From JBOFIQ01 sp051654905 (GTDB lineage: Bacteria; Actinomycetota; Actinomycetes; Propionibacteriales; Propionibacteriaceae): a stretch of 64,000 bases of DNA. This document shows positions 43,883-52,912 of the stretch, in pieces. Where the stretch lies: NCBI GenBank assembly GCA_051654905.1, contig JBOFYY010000132.1, forward strand, positions 1 through 64,000. Direction: 5' to 3'. The stretch's first letter is position 1; every line of letters begins with the position of its first letter. The notes beneath the pieces were generated by a model. It had not been told where the DNA came from. It ran no database searches and saw only the letters and a program-made list of their open reading frames with translations. Both the position numbers and the translations under genes were made by a program.

Positions 43883-43910
43883 GTGTTCCCCACGAAAGTG
43901 GGGATGCTCC
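43883..43910 (+). repeat. Solitary CRISPR-repeat-like hairpin upstream of cas3
   Basis: The 28 bases match the array repeat at 23 positions, starting GTGTTCCCC and ending GGGGATGCTCC. The stem is CCCCAC/GTGGGG around GAAA, where the array has CCCCGC/GCGGGG around GCGA. Two of the differences form a compensatory A-T for G-C exchange, and both loops are GNRA tetraloops, so the Cas6e-type fold is kept. No second repeat lies 61 bp away on either side. It is bracketed by direct repeats CTTGATTGGAG (43862 and 43940). Confidence 0.85.
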
Positions 43911-43974
43911 CGCCAAGGTCTTTGTGAAAATAAATAAATCTTGATTGGAGGAGGAAATTTAGGAGGAGGTATTG

Positions 43975-44010
43975 ATGGTGGTTCTCGGTGGGTGCATCAT
44001 GGATACATGA
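43975..44010 (+). CDS. Possible 11-residue leader peptide before cas3
   Basis: ATG at 43975 follows AGGAGGAGG with 5-base spacing and encodes MVVLGGCIMDT. Its TGA forms the first bases of TGAGGAGG, the ribosome-binding site of cas3. The layout suggests translational coupling or attenuation, but the peptide is too short to be sure. Confidence 0.35.
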   Translation: MVVLGGCIMDT

Positions 44011-44024
44011 GGAGGATAACTGTC

Positions 44025-46949
44025 ATGGAGCTAACTCAACCAGAAGGTACTGACAATTTTTCGTTGAGCCCTCAGGCGATGGCTGTGTGGGCTAAGTCGG
44101 ATAGGCGCGGCGGAGGATGGTTGCCGCTCGTTCAGCACATGCGGGATACGGCTGAAGTTGCGGCCCGGTTATATGACACCTGGCTTGCTGCTGGGCTGCA
44201 TGCGCAGTTGGATGAGGTTTTTCCTGGCGGAGATGAGCAGGTGCGAGCCTTGTTTATCTTCTTGGCTGGCGCTCACGACATCGGGAAAGCGTCGCCAGTG
44301 TTTGTGGCTCAAGTGGAGACACTGGCGCAGCGCGCTCGGGCGGCCGGGCTCGACTGTCCCGTGATGGATGAATTGCGAGAGGATCGTCGGAACCTGCCGC
44401 ACGCAGTCGTGAGCCAGTATGCCTTCGAAGGATGGTTGATCAAGCGTCACGTAGATCCTGTCCTCGCTAAGCAACTCGCCTCTATCCTCGGAGCACACCA
44501 CGGTCGTCCAGTGGTTAACGATCAGATGAAGGCGGCCCATACCCGTCCCTTCGCGCTCGGTCGAGAACCTTGGGCTGACATTCGAGAAGAACTTATTGAC
44601 TGGCTCGCCGATGAGCTGGGAGTGTGCCCGTATCTGGCTGGGCTTGAGGGCGTCACTATTCCACAACATCTGCAAGTGGCACTGTGTGGCTTACTCATCA
44701 TGGCTGATTGGATGGCGAGCAATCAGGACCTCTTTCCCCTTATTCCTCTCGACGCGGACCCTACGTCATTACTCGCACCTGAGTCACTCGCTGCTCGCGC
44801 GAACTGTGGCTGGGGTGAGCTTGGTCTCCCGTGGGCATGGGAGCCAAACCTCCCGGAGGGGACTGTTGAAGAGCTCTTTAACTCGCGTTTTGGGTGGCAG
44901 GGAGACAAAACCCCACATGCGCTTCAGCGGGTAGCCGTGGAACTTGCACGGCAAGAAGAGATTGGGCTGATCATCGTCGAAGCCGAAATGGGCGGCGGTA
45001 AGACAGAGACCGCTCTCGCGCTGGCTGAGATTCTGGGGGCGCAGTTTGGGGCGCAAGGCCTATTCGTCGCCCTTCCCACACAGGCCACTACAGACGCCAT
45101 GTTCGCGCGCGTCGAAAAGTGGATCAATCGGCTGCCCGAGGAAATGGCCGACGTCCCGGCATGGGCCATGACGCTCGCCCACGGCAAGGCTCGGCTCAAT
45201 CCGCTCTACTCCGCTTATGTGGATGCGATGGACGAGGCTAGGGGTGAGACTCCGCGCTTCGATCAGCGGACCATGCAGGCTGTAGAGGCTGTGCATGATG
45301 ATGGCGAGAAAGATCACGATCCAGCCGCTGAAGGGCTGAGCTCTGTTGTCGCGCACGAATGGTTCCGCGGGCGGAAGCGTCGGCTGCTCAGCACGTTCGG
45401 CGTCGGCACCATCGACCAGCCGCTGATGGCTTCCCTTGAGCAGAAACATCTTATGGTCCGTCATGTGGCCCTCGCGGGGAAAGTCCTGATCGTCGACGAA
45501 TGTCATGCCTCAGATACCTATATGAATCAGTACTTGGATCGGATGCTGCATTGGCTGGGGAACTACCGCTCACCGGTGATCTTACTTTCTGCGACGCTGA
45601 CGCACGAACGTAAAGAGGCCATGATCCGAGCCTATGCCCCCGATGTAGATGAGGTCCCGCAGGCGAGCGGCTATCCCTGCCTCACCTGGGTTGACCGCTC
45701 CCGTTCAAAGGCGCAGACGCTTGCAGCAGAGGCGAAAGTCGATCCCCGAGAGGTTCTCTGGGATTGGGTCCCAGATGATGACGCCGCCATCCTGCAGACG
45801 CTGCGCGAGGAATTGACTGACGGCGGGTGTGCGCTCGTCGTGCGCAACACGGTGCGCGACGCCCAGCGGATTGCGACGATGATTGAGGAGGCAAACATTG
45901 CTCCTCTTGTTGAGCTCACACATTCGCGTTTCCTAGCCTCAGACCGTGCCGCTAAGGACAGTCAGCTGGTGAAGGTGTACGGGCCCGGAAGCGGTTTGGG
46001 TACGCGTCCAGAGAAGTCCGTCGTTGTGGGGACTCAGGTCGTTGAGCAGTCTCTTGACGTCGATTTTGATGTGCTTATTACCGACCTCTGCCCGATGGAT
46101 CTTCTCTTCCAGCGCATCGGGCGACTCCATCGGCATCGCTGGCATCAGCGACCTGAACGACTCCAGCAAGCACGCGTGCACGTGATTGGTGAACCCGACG
46201 AAGACGGTGTCTTGCGTGGATCTGGTGGTAGCCACCGCATCTATGGCGATCATCATCTCTTGCGCACCGCGTTGTTACTACAGCGTCACGGGTCATCGCT
46301 GGAATTGCCAACGGATATCGCGCCACTGGTGCAAGCAGCGCTGGGGAGCGGTTCCATCGAGGCTCCCGATTCGGCGTGGGCAGTGGCGTTGCGTGATGCG
46401 GCGGAGGAGTTTACGAATAGTGAAGCTGAAAGCGCTACAAAAGCGAGCTGTGCGCTTCTTGGTGAAGTCTCTGAAAGGCCTAGGGCGACTCTCGGCTTGA
46501 AACAGTGGTTGAAACATGCTGATGACTTCTCTGAGCTAGCGGCGCAAGCAGGTGTGCGTGACGCTCAGCCGTCTCTCGAAGTGATCGTGGCGCTCGTTGA
46601 TCTAGAGGGCTTGGCAGCAATGTCTCCACCATGGGATGAGGACCCGGTGATCATTGATACATCTTCGCGGCCAGATGATATGACGGCACGGAGGATTGCC
46701 ACGTGGACAGTGAAGTTACCTGCCTGGCTAACTCCCGGGGATCGGCTCGAAGGGCTCATAAAGGAGCTGTCCGAGCAGCGTAAGGGCTGGCGATTGAAGG
46801 ACAGCCCTTATCTCAAAGGCCAACCAATATTAGTGATGAAACAGCAACAGGAAGGAGTCATGATGTTTGAAGGAGAGATCGTGGGGAGGAGCGGGCCAGT
46901 GAAGCTCCGCTATACCCCCGCGCGAGGGCTCGAGGAGGTGACCGAATGA
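44025..46949 (+). CDS. cas3: CRISPR-associated helicase-nuclease Cas3 (type I-E)
   Basis: Effector nuclease-helicase recruited by Cascade to degrade target DNA. The N-terminal HD nuclease includes AGAHDIGKASPVF and GAHHGRPV. The SF2 helicase follows with EAEMGGGKTETALALA, the DExH-type box IVDECHASD, LSATLT and the motif VI block FQRIGRLHRHRW. I start at ATG 44025, nine bases after GAGGAGG, giving 974 residues. A longer frame from 43941 would add low-complexity glycine residues. The first gene of the cas operon, it overlaps cas8e by ATGA. Confidence 0.95.
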   Translation: MELTQPEGTDNFSLSPQAMAVWAKSDRRGGGWLPLVQHMRDTAEVAARLYDTWLAAGLHAQLDEVFPGGDEQVRALFIFLAGAHDIGKASPVFVAQVETLAQRARAAGLDCPVMDELREDRRNLPHAVVSQYAFEGWLIKRHVDPVLAKQLASILGAHHGRPVVNDQMKAAHTRPFALGREPWADIREELIDWLADELGVCPYLAGLEGVTIPQHLQVALCGLLIMADWMASNQDLFPLIPLDADPTSLLAPESLAARANCGWGELGLPWAWEPNLPEGTVEELFNSRFGWQGDKTPHALQRVAVELARQEEIGLIIVEAEMGGGKTETALALAEILGAQFGAQGLFVALPTQATTDAMFARVEKWINRLPEEMADVPAWAMTLAHGKARLNPLYSAYVDAMDEARGETPRFDQRTMQAVEAVHDDGEKDHDPAAEGLSSVVAHEWFRGRKRRLLSTFGVGTIDQPLMASLEQKHLMVRHVALAGKVLIVDECHASDTYMNQYLDRMLHWLGNYRSPVILLSATLTHERKEAMIRAYAPDVDEVPQASGYPCLTWVDRSRSKAQTLAAEAKVDPREVLWDWVPDDDAAILQTLREELTDGGCALVVRNTVRDAQRIATMIEEANIAPLVELTHSRFLASDRAAKDSQLVKVYGPGSGLGTRPEKSVVVGTQVVEQSLDVDFDVLITDLCPMDLLFQRIGRLHRHRWHQRPERLQQARVHVIGEPDEDGVLRGSGGSHRIYGDHHLLRTALLLQRHGSSLELPTDIAPLVQAALGSGSIEAPDSAWAVALRDAAEEFTNSEAESATKASCALLGEVSERPRATLGLKQWLKHADDFSELAAQAGVRDAQPSLEVIVALVDLEGLAAMSPPWDEDPVIIDTSSRPDDMTARRIATWTVKLPAWLTPGDRLEGLIKELSEQRKGWRLKDSPYLKGQPILVMKQQQEGVMMFEGEIVGRSGPVKLRYTPARGLEEVTE

Positions 46950-48523
46950 CGTTCAATCTGATCGATGAACCCTGGATTCTGGCTCAAGGCAAGGAGGGAA
47001 CCCGCGAGGTTTCGCTACGTGAAGCCTTCAACGATGCCGAAAACCTAGTTCAGCTTACAGGCGAGATTCCCACTCAAGCGTTTGCTTTGCTGCGGCTGAT
47101 GCTCGCGATCTGCCATGATGCCATCGGTTTCGCTCATCAGGATGATGTGGAAGAGATGCGCATCGACGGGCTTGATCTTGCAAAGATAAATGCGTATTTG
47201 GATGAAAACCATGATCGCTTCGAGTTATTTGATCCCCAGCGGCCGTTTATGCAGGTGGCTGATCTAAGAACGGCTAAAGGTGAGGCATCTGGCCTTGAGA
47301 AGCTTATTGCTGATGTCCCTAATGGAGTGCCCTTCTTTACCACTCGGGCTGGGAGTGCGCTCGGATGCATCAGTGCCGCTGAAGCTGCTCGATGGCTCGT
47401 GCATGTCCACGCTTTCGACCCGTCTGGTATTCGTTCGGGCGCTGCAGAGGATCCGCTAGCGAAGGGGGGAAGGGGCTACCCGATTGGCTCCGGCTGGGCC
47501 GGCCAGATTGGTGGCGTGGTGATTCATGGGCAGAATCTGATGGAGACACTCATGCTGAACCTGACATCCACTGACGTTTCTGGTGATGTTCCAGCGTGGC
47601 GTTTGTCGGAGCCACATACCTATAAGAGAGAAGAGGAGACTCTACCAAAAGGACCAGTACAGACGCTCGTGTGGCAGTCGCGTCGTGTCCGTCTGGAAGG
47701 TGGAGCCGGTGGGGTCACTGGCATCGTACTTTGTCAGGGCGACAAGGTTTCGCCGCAAAGAATGGAACCCTTCGAACCCATGACAGCTTGGCGCTATTCC
47801 AAGCCTCAAACGCAAAAACTCGGCCGTGTGGTCTATATGCCGAAACAGCACGAAGCTGGCCGTGCGATGTGGCGCGGTCTTCCCGCGCTGATCGCTTCTG
47901 GCGAGAATGCTGGCTATGTCGAGGATCGTGGTTCCAAAATGGAGGCGTCTCATCCAGCCCAGACTCTGGACGGTTTGGAGTATGACCGTGGACTTGTGGT
48001 CGTGCAGTCTATCGGCATGCAGTACGGCGCTCAGAATGCTGTCATTGAAGAAATTATCGACGAGCGACTAGAGGTCCAAGGATCACTTTTGGGGTCCCAC
48101 GCTGGTGAGGCGCAAGCTGTGTTGAGTGACGCTGTTACGATCGCCGATAACGCTGTGCGAACGCTCGGACAGATGGCTGCAAACATCGCGCGGGCTGCTG
48201 GCGAGCGGGGCGATAACGCGGGCGAGGGAGCCCGGCAGCGTGCAATGGAAGACGCTTGGGCTCGGCTGGACACTCCAGCTCGCCGCTGGATCCGCCAACT
48301 CACTCCGGAGAACGCTATCGAATCTCGTGTGGCGTGGCGGCGTGAGGTGGTAGATCTTATTGAGAACCTAGCGCAACGGTTCGCAAGGGAGGCGTCGCCT
48401 GCTGCGGTAGTCGGCCGCGAAACTAATTTCGGATACATGTCAGCGCCAAAGGCACATTCACTTTTCCTTGGCGCCATGCGCAAGAACATCAGCACTGCAT
48501 CAGATAGAGAGGAGAAGAAATGA
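46946..48523 (+). CDS. cas8e: Cascade large subunit Cas8e (Cse1/CasA)
   Basis: Large subunit of type I-E Cascade that recognises the PAM and recruits Cas3. The 525-residue protein opens with the family signature FNLIDEPWILAQ and carries FELFDPQRPFMQV and WLVHVHAFDPSGIRSGA, all typical of Cse1. The C-terminal helical bundle region includes DAWARLDTPARRWIRQL. Its start is embedded in the cas3 stop, and its own stop overlaps the cse2 start. Confidence 0.95.
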   Translation: MTFNLIDEPWILAQGKEGTREVSLREAFNDAENLVQLTGEIPTQAFALLRLMLAICHDAIGFAHQDDVEEMRIDGLDLAKINAYLDENHDRFELFDPQRPFMQVADLRTAKGEASGLEKLIADVPNGVPFFTTRAGSALGCISAAEAARWLVHVHAFDPSGIRSGAAEDPLAKGGRGYPIGSGWAGQIGGVVIHGQNLMETLMLNLTSTDVSGDVPAWRLSEPHTYKREEETLPKGPVQTLVWQSRRVRLEGGAGGVTGIVLCQGDKVSPQRMEPFEPMTAWRYSKPQTQKLGRVVYMPKQHEAGRAMWRGLPALIASGENAGYVEDRGSKMEASHPAQTLDGLEYDRGLVVVQSIGMQYGAQNAVIEEIIDERLEVQGSLLGSHAGEAQAVLSDAVTIADNAVRTLGQMAANIARAAGERGDNAGEGARQRAMEDAWARLDTPARRWIRQLTPENAIESRVAWRREVVDLIENLAQRFAREASPAAVVGRETNFGYMSAPKAHSLFLGAMRKNISTASDREEKK

Positions 48524-49146
48524 GCAAGTCGTTCCGTGTGGGCGGTCTGGTCGATGCTCGGATCACCATGATCCTCAGTCGTCAGGATGCCTATAGTAAG
48601 CAGGCGCTCGCAAACCTGCGTCGAGGCGTCGGCAAGCCGGTGGGATCCGTGCCGACGCTGTGGGAGTATACGCACGTCGCTACTGACGAGGAATACGCCG
48701 ATATGAAGGCGGAGATCGCCGTGCATTTGGCGATGACCCAATGGGCCATGCACCAGCAGTCCAAGAAACAGTCGATGCACAACTCAGACCGGACTTTCGG
48801 TGAGGCCCTGAGAAAACTCGCTGATCAGCAAGATCGACAGAACCCTGAGGGTACGCCCGCGTACCGCCGCATGATGGCGCTCGCTAGCAGCCGCTCGATT
48901 CCGGCCGTCACGACTCACGCGCGCGGGCTAATCGGCCTGCTCCGTGCAAATGACATCAGCTTCAACTACGGCCGTTGGGCCGACGACCTGTACTGGTTGC
49001 AGGTCCCGTCACAGATGGCAGAGGTTCAGCGTCGATGGGGACGTGATTTCTACCGACTAAGTAAGAATACCCTTGAGGCAGAGAGCAGTGAGGCTCTCGC
49101 CGATTCCACTAACCAGACAACAACTAAGACTTTAGGAGATATTTAA
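48520..49146 (+). CDS. cse2: Cascade small subunit Cse2 (CasB)
   Basis: Small helical subunit of type I-E Cascade, present twice per complex and contacting the displaced DNA strand. The 208-residue protein shows VGSVPTLWEYTHVA, HLAMTQWAMHQQS, and the late RGLIGLLRANDISFNYGRWADDLY and WGRDFYR blocks common to Cse2. It starts within the cas8e stop and its TAA shares one base with the ATG of cas7e. Confidence 0.93.
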   Translation: MSKSFRVGGLVDARITMILSRQDAYSKQALANLRRGVGKPVGSVPTLWEYTHVATDEEYADMKAEIAVHLAMTQWAMHQQSKKQSMHNSDRTFGEALRKLADQQDRQNPEGTPAYRRMMALASSRSIPAVTTHARGLIGLLRANDISFNYGRWADDLYWLQVPSQMAEVQRRWGRDFYRLSKNTLEAESSEALADSTNQTTTKTLGDI

Positions 49147-50276
49147 TGACTACGTACCTCGAGATCAGCGCTGTGCAGGTTCTACCGCCGAGCAATGTAA
49201 ACCGCGATGATACCGGCGCTCCCAAGAGCGCCACCTATGGCGGTGTGCTCCGTTCCCGGGTCTCCTCCCAGTCGTGGAAGCGCGCCATGCGCAAGGATTT
49301 CAACGATCAGGTGGATCCGTCGATGGTGGGCCGTCGCACCAAGCAGGTGGCTCAGCTGATTATGGACTCGCTCGTCGAACGTATCCCGGAGGCGGCTGAG
49401 AAGGCGGAGGAGCTTGTGACCGCCGCACTAGGAGCTGCCAAGATCAAGGTGTCCAAGCCGAAGGCGAAGAAGGGTGAGGAGCCTGGCATCGCCGAGATGG
49501 GCTATCTCATGTTCATCTCGCAGCAGCAGATCGATGCGATCGCCCGCGTCATCGCGGAGGCTGTGCAGGATGGTAAGGCTGATGACGACAAGGCTTTCGT
49601 CGCTGCGATGAAGGATGCCCAGATTGGCAAGCTACTGGATTCCCAGCACTCCATTGATATCGCCCTTTTCGGCCGTATGGTGGCTGAGGCGCCGGATCTA
49701 AACGTCGACGCTGCTTGTCAGGTGGCTCACTCCATTGGTGTGCACGCGATGACGCCGGAATTTGATTACTTCACAGCCGTAGACGATTCTGTCGAGGAGG
49801 CTGAGGAGTCGGGTGCCGGCATGATCGGTACGGTCGAGTTCGCATCATCGACACTCTACCGTTACGCGGCGCTCAACCTAGACCAGCTGGCTAAGAATTT
49901 AGAGGATCCAACTGCCCAGAAGATGGCTGTCGAGCACTTTGTGCGCTCCTTTGTGAAAACCGTCCCGTCAGGCAAACAGAACACCTTTGCTCATGGCACA
50001 CGTCCGAGCGCTGTGCTAGTCACAATCGCTCAGGGACAGCCGACTAGTCTGGTTGGCGCCTTCGAAGAGCCGGTGGCTGACGGTCAAGGTCATCTAGCTA
50101 ATGCCGTCGATAAGTTGTCAGCCCACGCTAAGGAAGTATTCGAGACGTGGCGTAAGCCAGAGAGTGTGCTGGTATGCGGCCTCCCAAGTCAGCTGGGCGA
50201 TCTGGTTGAACTGGGCGAGGTGGTTTCCTTCGATCAGCTCGTTGAGTGTGTCGGTGAGAGCGCGGTTCGGGCGTGA
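49146..50276 (+). CDS. cas7e: Cascade backbone subunit Cas7e (Cse4/CasC)
   Basis: Backbone protein that polymerises along the crRNA in six copies. Family signatures are the opening YLEISAVQVLPPSNVNRDD, GAPKSATYGGVLRSRVSSQSWKRAMR, SIDIALFGRMVAEAPDLNVDAA with CQVAHSIGVHAM, and LYRYAALNLDQL. At 376 residues it is of normal length. It is embedded in the operon with 1-4 bp overlaps at both ends. Confidence 0.96.
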   Translation: MTTYLEISAVQVLPPSNVNRDDTGAPKSATYGGVLRSRVSSQSWKRAMRKDFNDQVDPSMVGRRTKQVAQLIMDSLVERIPEAAEKAEELVTAALGAAKIKVSKPKAKKGEEPGIAEMGYLMFISQQQIDAIARVIAEAVQDGKADDDKAFVAAMKDAQIGKLLDSQHSIDIALFGRMVAEAPDLNVDAACQVAHSIGVHAMTPEFDYFTAVDDSVEEAEESGAGMIGTVEFASSTLYRYAALNLDQLAKNLEDPTAQKMAVEHFVRSFVKTVPSGKQNTFAHGTRPSAVLVTIAQGQPTSLVGAFEEPVADGQGHLANAVDKLSAHAKEVFETWRKPESVLVCGLPSQLGDLVELGEVVSFDQLVECVGESAVRA

Positions 50277-50989
50277 GCGTGCTGGTTCTGCGGCTGGCAG
50301 GGCCGTTACAGAGCTGGGGCGCACGCAGTCGCTTCACCCGTCGCATGACCGAGGCAATGCCCACCAAGAGCGGCATTCTCGGTCTACTAGCGGCGGCACA
50401 GGGACTGCGACGGGAGGACCCCGTCGAGTCGCTGTTGGGTCTGCGCCTCGCCGTGCGCACAGAGCAACAGGGAAGTCTGCTGAGGGACTTCCATACTGCG
50501 CACCATCAAGTCAGTGGCGAATCCATGCCGCTGTCTCAGCGTTACTACTGGGCAGACGCCGTGTTCACTGCGTATATCGAGGGACCGAATGAACTAATTC
50601 AGGGCCTCGATGAAGCGTTGAGTGATCCCGCTTATCCACTCTATTTGGGTCGACGCTCCTGTGTTCCAGAAGGACGCATCTCTCTCGGTGTCAAATATGA
50701 GCCGCTGGCGAAAGTGGTGGCGTCGACTCCGTGGCAAGCCAATGCTATGACGCAGCGGCGCTGCAAGACGCCCATGGAGACGCTCGAAGTCCAAGCGGAT
50801 GAGGGTGTGTTCCTGGGGGTGGAATCGGTGAGGCAGCTACAGGATGTGCCGTTGAGTTTTGATCCTGTCCGACGTGAGTACGCGGTGCGTGCGGTGGTAG
50901 ATACCACCGTCGATGTGCCGAACCCACGGTTTGAAGACATCGTCGAACTTGAGCACGATCCGATGATGTTGGCAGAGGAGAGCGCATGA
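50273..50989 (+). CDS. cas5e: Cascade subunit Cas5e (CasD)
   Basis: Cas5e caps the 5' handle of the crRNA. The 238-residue protein begins VLVLRLAGPLQSWGARSRFTRR, followed by the typical TKSGILGLLAAAQGLRRED and YPLYLGRRSCVPEG. The start is GTG, overlapping the cas7e stop. In type I-E this protein is structural and does not cut RNA. Confidence 0.95.
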   Translation: MSVLVLRLAGPLQSWGARSRFTRRMTEAMPTKSGILGLLAAAQGLRREDPVESLLGLRLAVRTEQQGSLLRDFHTAHHQVSGESMPLSQRYYWADAVFTAYIEGPNELIQGLDEALSDPAYPLYLGRRSCVPEGRISLGVKYEPLAKVVASTPWQANAMTQRRCKTPMETLEVQADEGVFLGVESVRQLQDVPLSFDPVRREYAVRAVVDTTVDVPNPRFEDIVELEHDPMMLAEESA

Positions 50990-51621
50990 TTCTCACACAG
51001 TGCATGATTAATCCTCGTCGCCAAGGGGCGAGGAAACTGCTGGGTTCGCCGCAGGCGATGCATGCTGCTGTTCTGGCTGGTTTTCCGCCGACGGTGGATC
51101 CAGGACGTGTCCTATGGCGCGTCGACGGGGCAGGAACTCCCAAGACTGTTCTGTGGATCGTGTCTGAGGTGGCTCCTGATCTGACGCATCTGGAGGAGCA
51201 GGCGGGCTGGCCGTCGCAGCCGACCACACGATCCGTTGAGTATGGGCCGCTGCTGGGACGGTTGGCGAAGGGTCAGCGGTGGGCTTTCCGGTTGACGGCC
51301 AATCCGACACATCGTGCGGACGTGGACGGCAAGAAGAAGATCCTTGCGCACATCACTGCTGACCAGCAGATTGCGTGGCTGGTAAGTAAGACCGAAGCTC
51401 TGGGCATTCGCCTCGTTGAGGACGATCAGCGGACCTTCGACCTTGTAGGTCGAGAGGTGCGTAAATTCCGTCGACAGGATGCGGTAGTGACGCTCGCTCA
51501 AGCCACTTTCGCGGGAATACTGGAAGTGGTGGATCCGGAGTTGTTGTGCCAAGCGATGACCGAGGGAATTGGGCGTGGTAAAGCTTATGGCTGCGGTCTG
51601 TTGACGCTAGCGAAGCCATGA
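50986..51621 (+). CDS. cas6e: crRNA-processing endoribonuclease Cas6e (CasE)
   Basis: Cleaves the pre-crRNA at the base of the repeat hairpin and stays bound to the 3' handle. The 211-residue double-ferredoxin protein ends in the glycine-rich loop GIGRGKAYGCGLLTLA and contains RWAFRLTANPTH. The array stem (CCCCGC/GCGGGG, GNRA loop) is its expected substrate. The solitary hairpin at 43883 could also be cut by it (inference). Confidence 0.95.
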   Translation: MILTQCMINPRRQGARKLLGSPQAMHAAVLAGFPPTVDPGRVLWRVDGAGTPKTVLWIVSEVAPDLTHLEEQAGWPSQPTTRSVEYGPLLGRLAKGQRWAFRLTANPTHRADVDGKKKILAHITADQQIAWLVSKTEALGIRLVEDDQRTFDLVGREVRKFRRQDAVVTLAQATFAGILEVVDPELLCQAMTEGIGRGKAYGCGLLTLAKP

Positions 51622-52550
51622 CTCACGGCGCCCCGCCGCCAACGTCGCGGCAGCTCAACAAGATCGAGGACAGGATGACGTTCATCTACCTCGAGCGCTG
51701 CACTCTGAGCCGTGACGCTAGCGCGATCACGGCAACGAGCGATGCAGGAACTGTGCACATCCCAGCAGCAGCGGTGAACGCCCTGCTGCTGGGGCCGGGA
51801 ACCAGAATCACACATCACGCGATGATGCTGATTGCTCAGGCGGGCGCCACAGCTGTGTGGGTGGGGGAGAATGCCGTGCGCTACTACGCGCATGGTGTTC
51901 CCCTCGCCCGCTCGACGCGGCTCTTGGAGGCTCAAGCTGAGGCGGTTACCCATCGCGGGCGTCGTCTTTCTGTCGCTCGTCAAATGTACGGCATGCGTTT
52001 TCCTGATGAAGCAGTCAGTCGGTTGACCATGCAGCAGTTGCGCGGACGTGAGGGTGCGCGCGTGAAGCAGATCTATCGACGAGAATCTGAACGTACTGGT
52101 GTTCCGTGGGTGAAGCGGGATTACAATCCGGACTGTTTTGAGACTGGCGATACGATCAATCAGGCGTTGTCCGCCGCCCACACCTGTCTATACGGATTAG
52201 TGCATGCGGTGATCGTGTCGCTGGGGTGTGCGCCGGGATTGGGTTTTGTTCACACCGGGCATTCGCGATCGTTCGTCTACGACATCGCTGATCTCTATAA
52301 GGTAGAGGTAACAATCCCGATTGCGTTCGAGTCTGTGGCGAGCGAACCCGAAGACGTGACGGCGGATGTTAGACGTCGATCTCGGGATGCGTTCCGCTCG
52401 CAGAAGATAATCGAGAGGTGTGTGCGCGACGTTAAATCTTTGCTGCTCCCCGAGGTTATCGATGATGAGGAAATCGACGTGATTTATCTGTGGGATGAGC
52501 AAGACAAGTCTGTAGCGGGCGGAGTCAACTACGACGAAGTGCTGTCCTAA
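51618..52550 (+). CDS. cas1: Spacer-acquisition integrase Cas1 (type I-E)
   Basis: Integrase subunit that inserts new spacers together with Cas2. The 310-residue protein shows the type I-E pattern YLERCTLSRD, LLGPGTRITHHAMMLIAQAGATAVWVGEN. The metal-site regions include LSAAHTCLYGLVHAVIVSLGC (Glu/His face) and GFVHTGHSRSFVYDIADLYK, which carries the conserved His and Asp. The N-terminal extension before MTFIYLER is normal in actinobacterial Cas1e, so the start overlapping cas6e is kept. Confidence 0.96.
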   Translation: MTHGAPPPTSRQLNKIEDRMTFIYLERCTLSRDASAITATSDAGTVHIPAAAVNALLLGPGTRITHHAMMLIAQAGATAVWVGENAVRYYAHGVPLARSTRLLEAQAEAVTHRGRRLSVARQMYGMRFPDEAVSRLTMQQLRGREGARVKQIYRRESERTGVPWVKRDYNPDCFETGDTINQALSAAHTCLYGLVHAVIVSLGCAPGLGFVHTGHSRSFVYDIADLYKVEVTIPIAFESVASEPEDVTADVRRRSRDAFRSQKIIERCVRDVKSLLLPEVIDDEEIDVIYLWDEQDKSVAGGVNYDEVLS

Positions 52551-52912
52551 TGGTGGTCATCGTGCTTAGCAAGGTGCCCTCGGCGCTTCGCGGTCATCTC
52601 ACCAAGTGGCTGATGGAAGTGTCGGCTGGGGTGTTCGTGGGGTCTGTGTCTGCGAGGGTCCGGGAGCAGCTGTGGGTGCTGGTGCTGTCCATGGTGAGCT
52701 CCGGGGAGGCGCTGATGATTCACTCGGCCAGAAATGAGCAGGGGATGATTGTGCGGAACCATCGGCATGCGTGGGAGCCCGTTGATTTCGACGGGGTGAC
52801 TCTCATGCGGCGACCTCCAGCCATTCGGAAGTCTGACGGCGCTGATGTGGTTGAGAATCGCTCTGCGCGGTTCAGGCGTGTAAGGAGGCCTGTCTTGCCG
52901 TCGGGGATGTAG
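52550..52912 (+). CDS. cas2: Spacer-acquisition protein Cas2 (type I-E)
   Basis: The dimeric scaffold of the Cas1-Cas2 integrase. The 120-residue protein carries the Cas2e signature VIVLSKVPSALRGHLTKWLMEV then GVFVGSVSARVREQLW. Its ATG shares bases with the cas1 stop. It is the last cas gene; the array leader begins directly after it. Confidence 0.95.
   Translation: MVVIVLSKVPSALRGHLTKWLMEVSAGVFVGSVSARVREQLWVLVLSMVSSGEALMIHSARNEQGMIVRNHRHAWEPVDFDGVTLMRRPPAIRKSDGADVVENRSARFRRVRRPVLPSGM

Noticed and set aside
43941..44024. N-terminal extension of cas3 (MIGGGNLGGGIDGG...)
   Set aside because: It is the translation of Shine-Dalgarno-like GGAGG runs; ATG 44025 with GAGGAGG in front is the better start.
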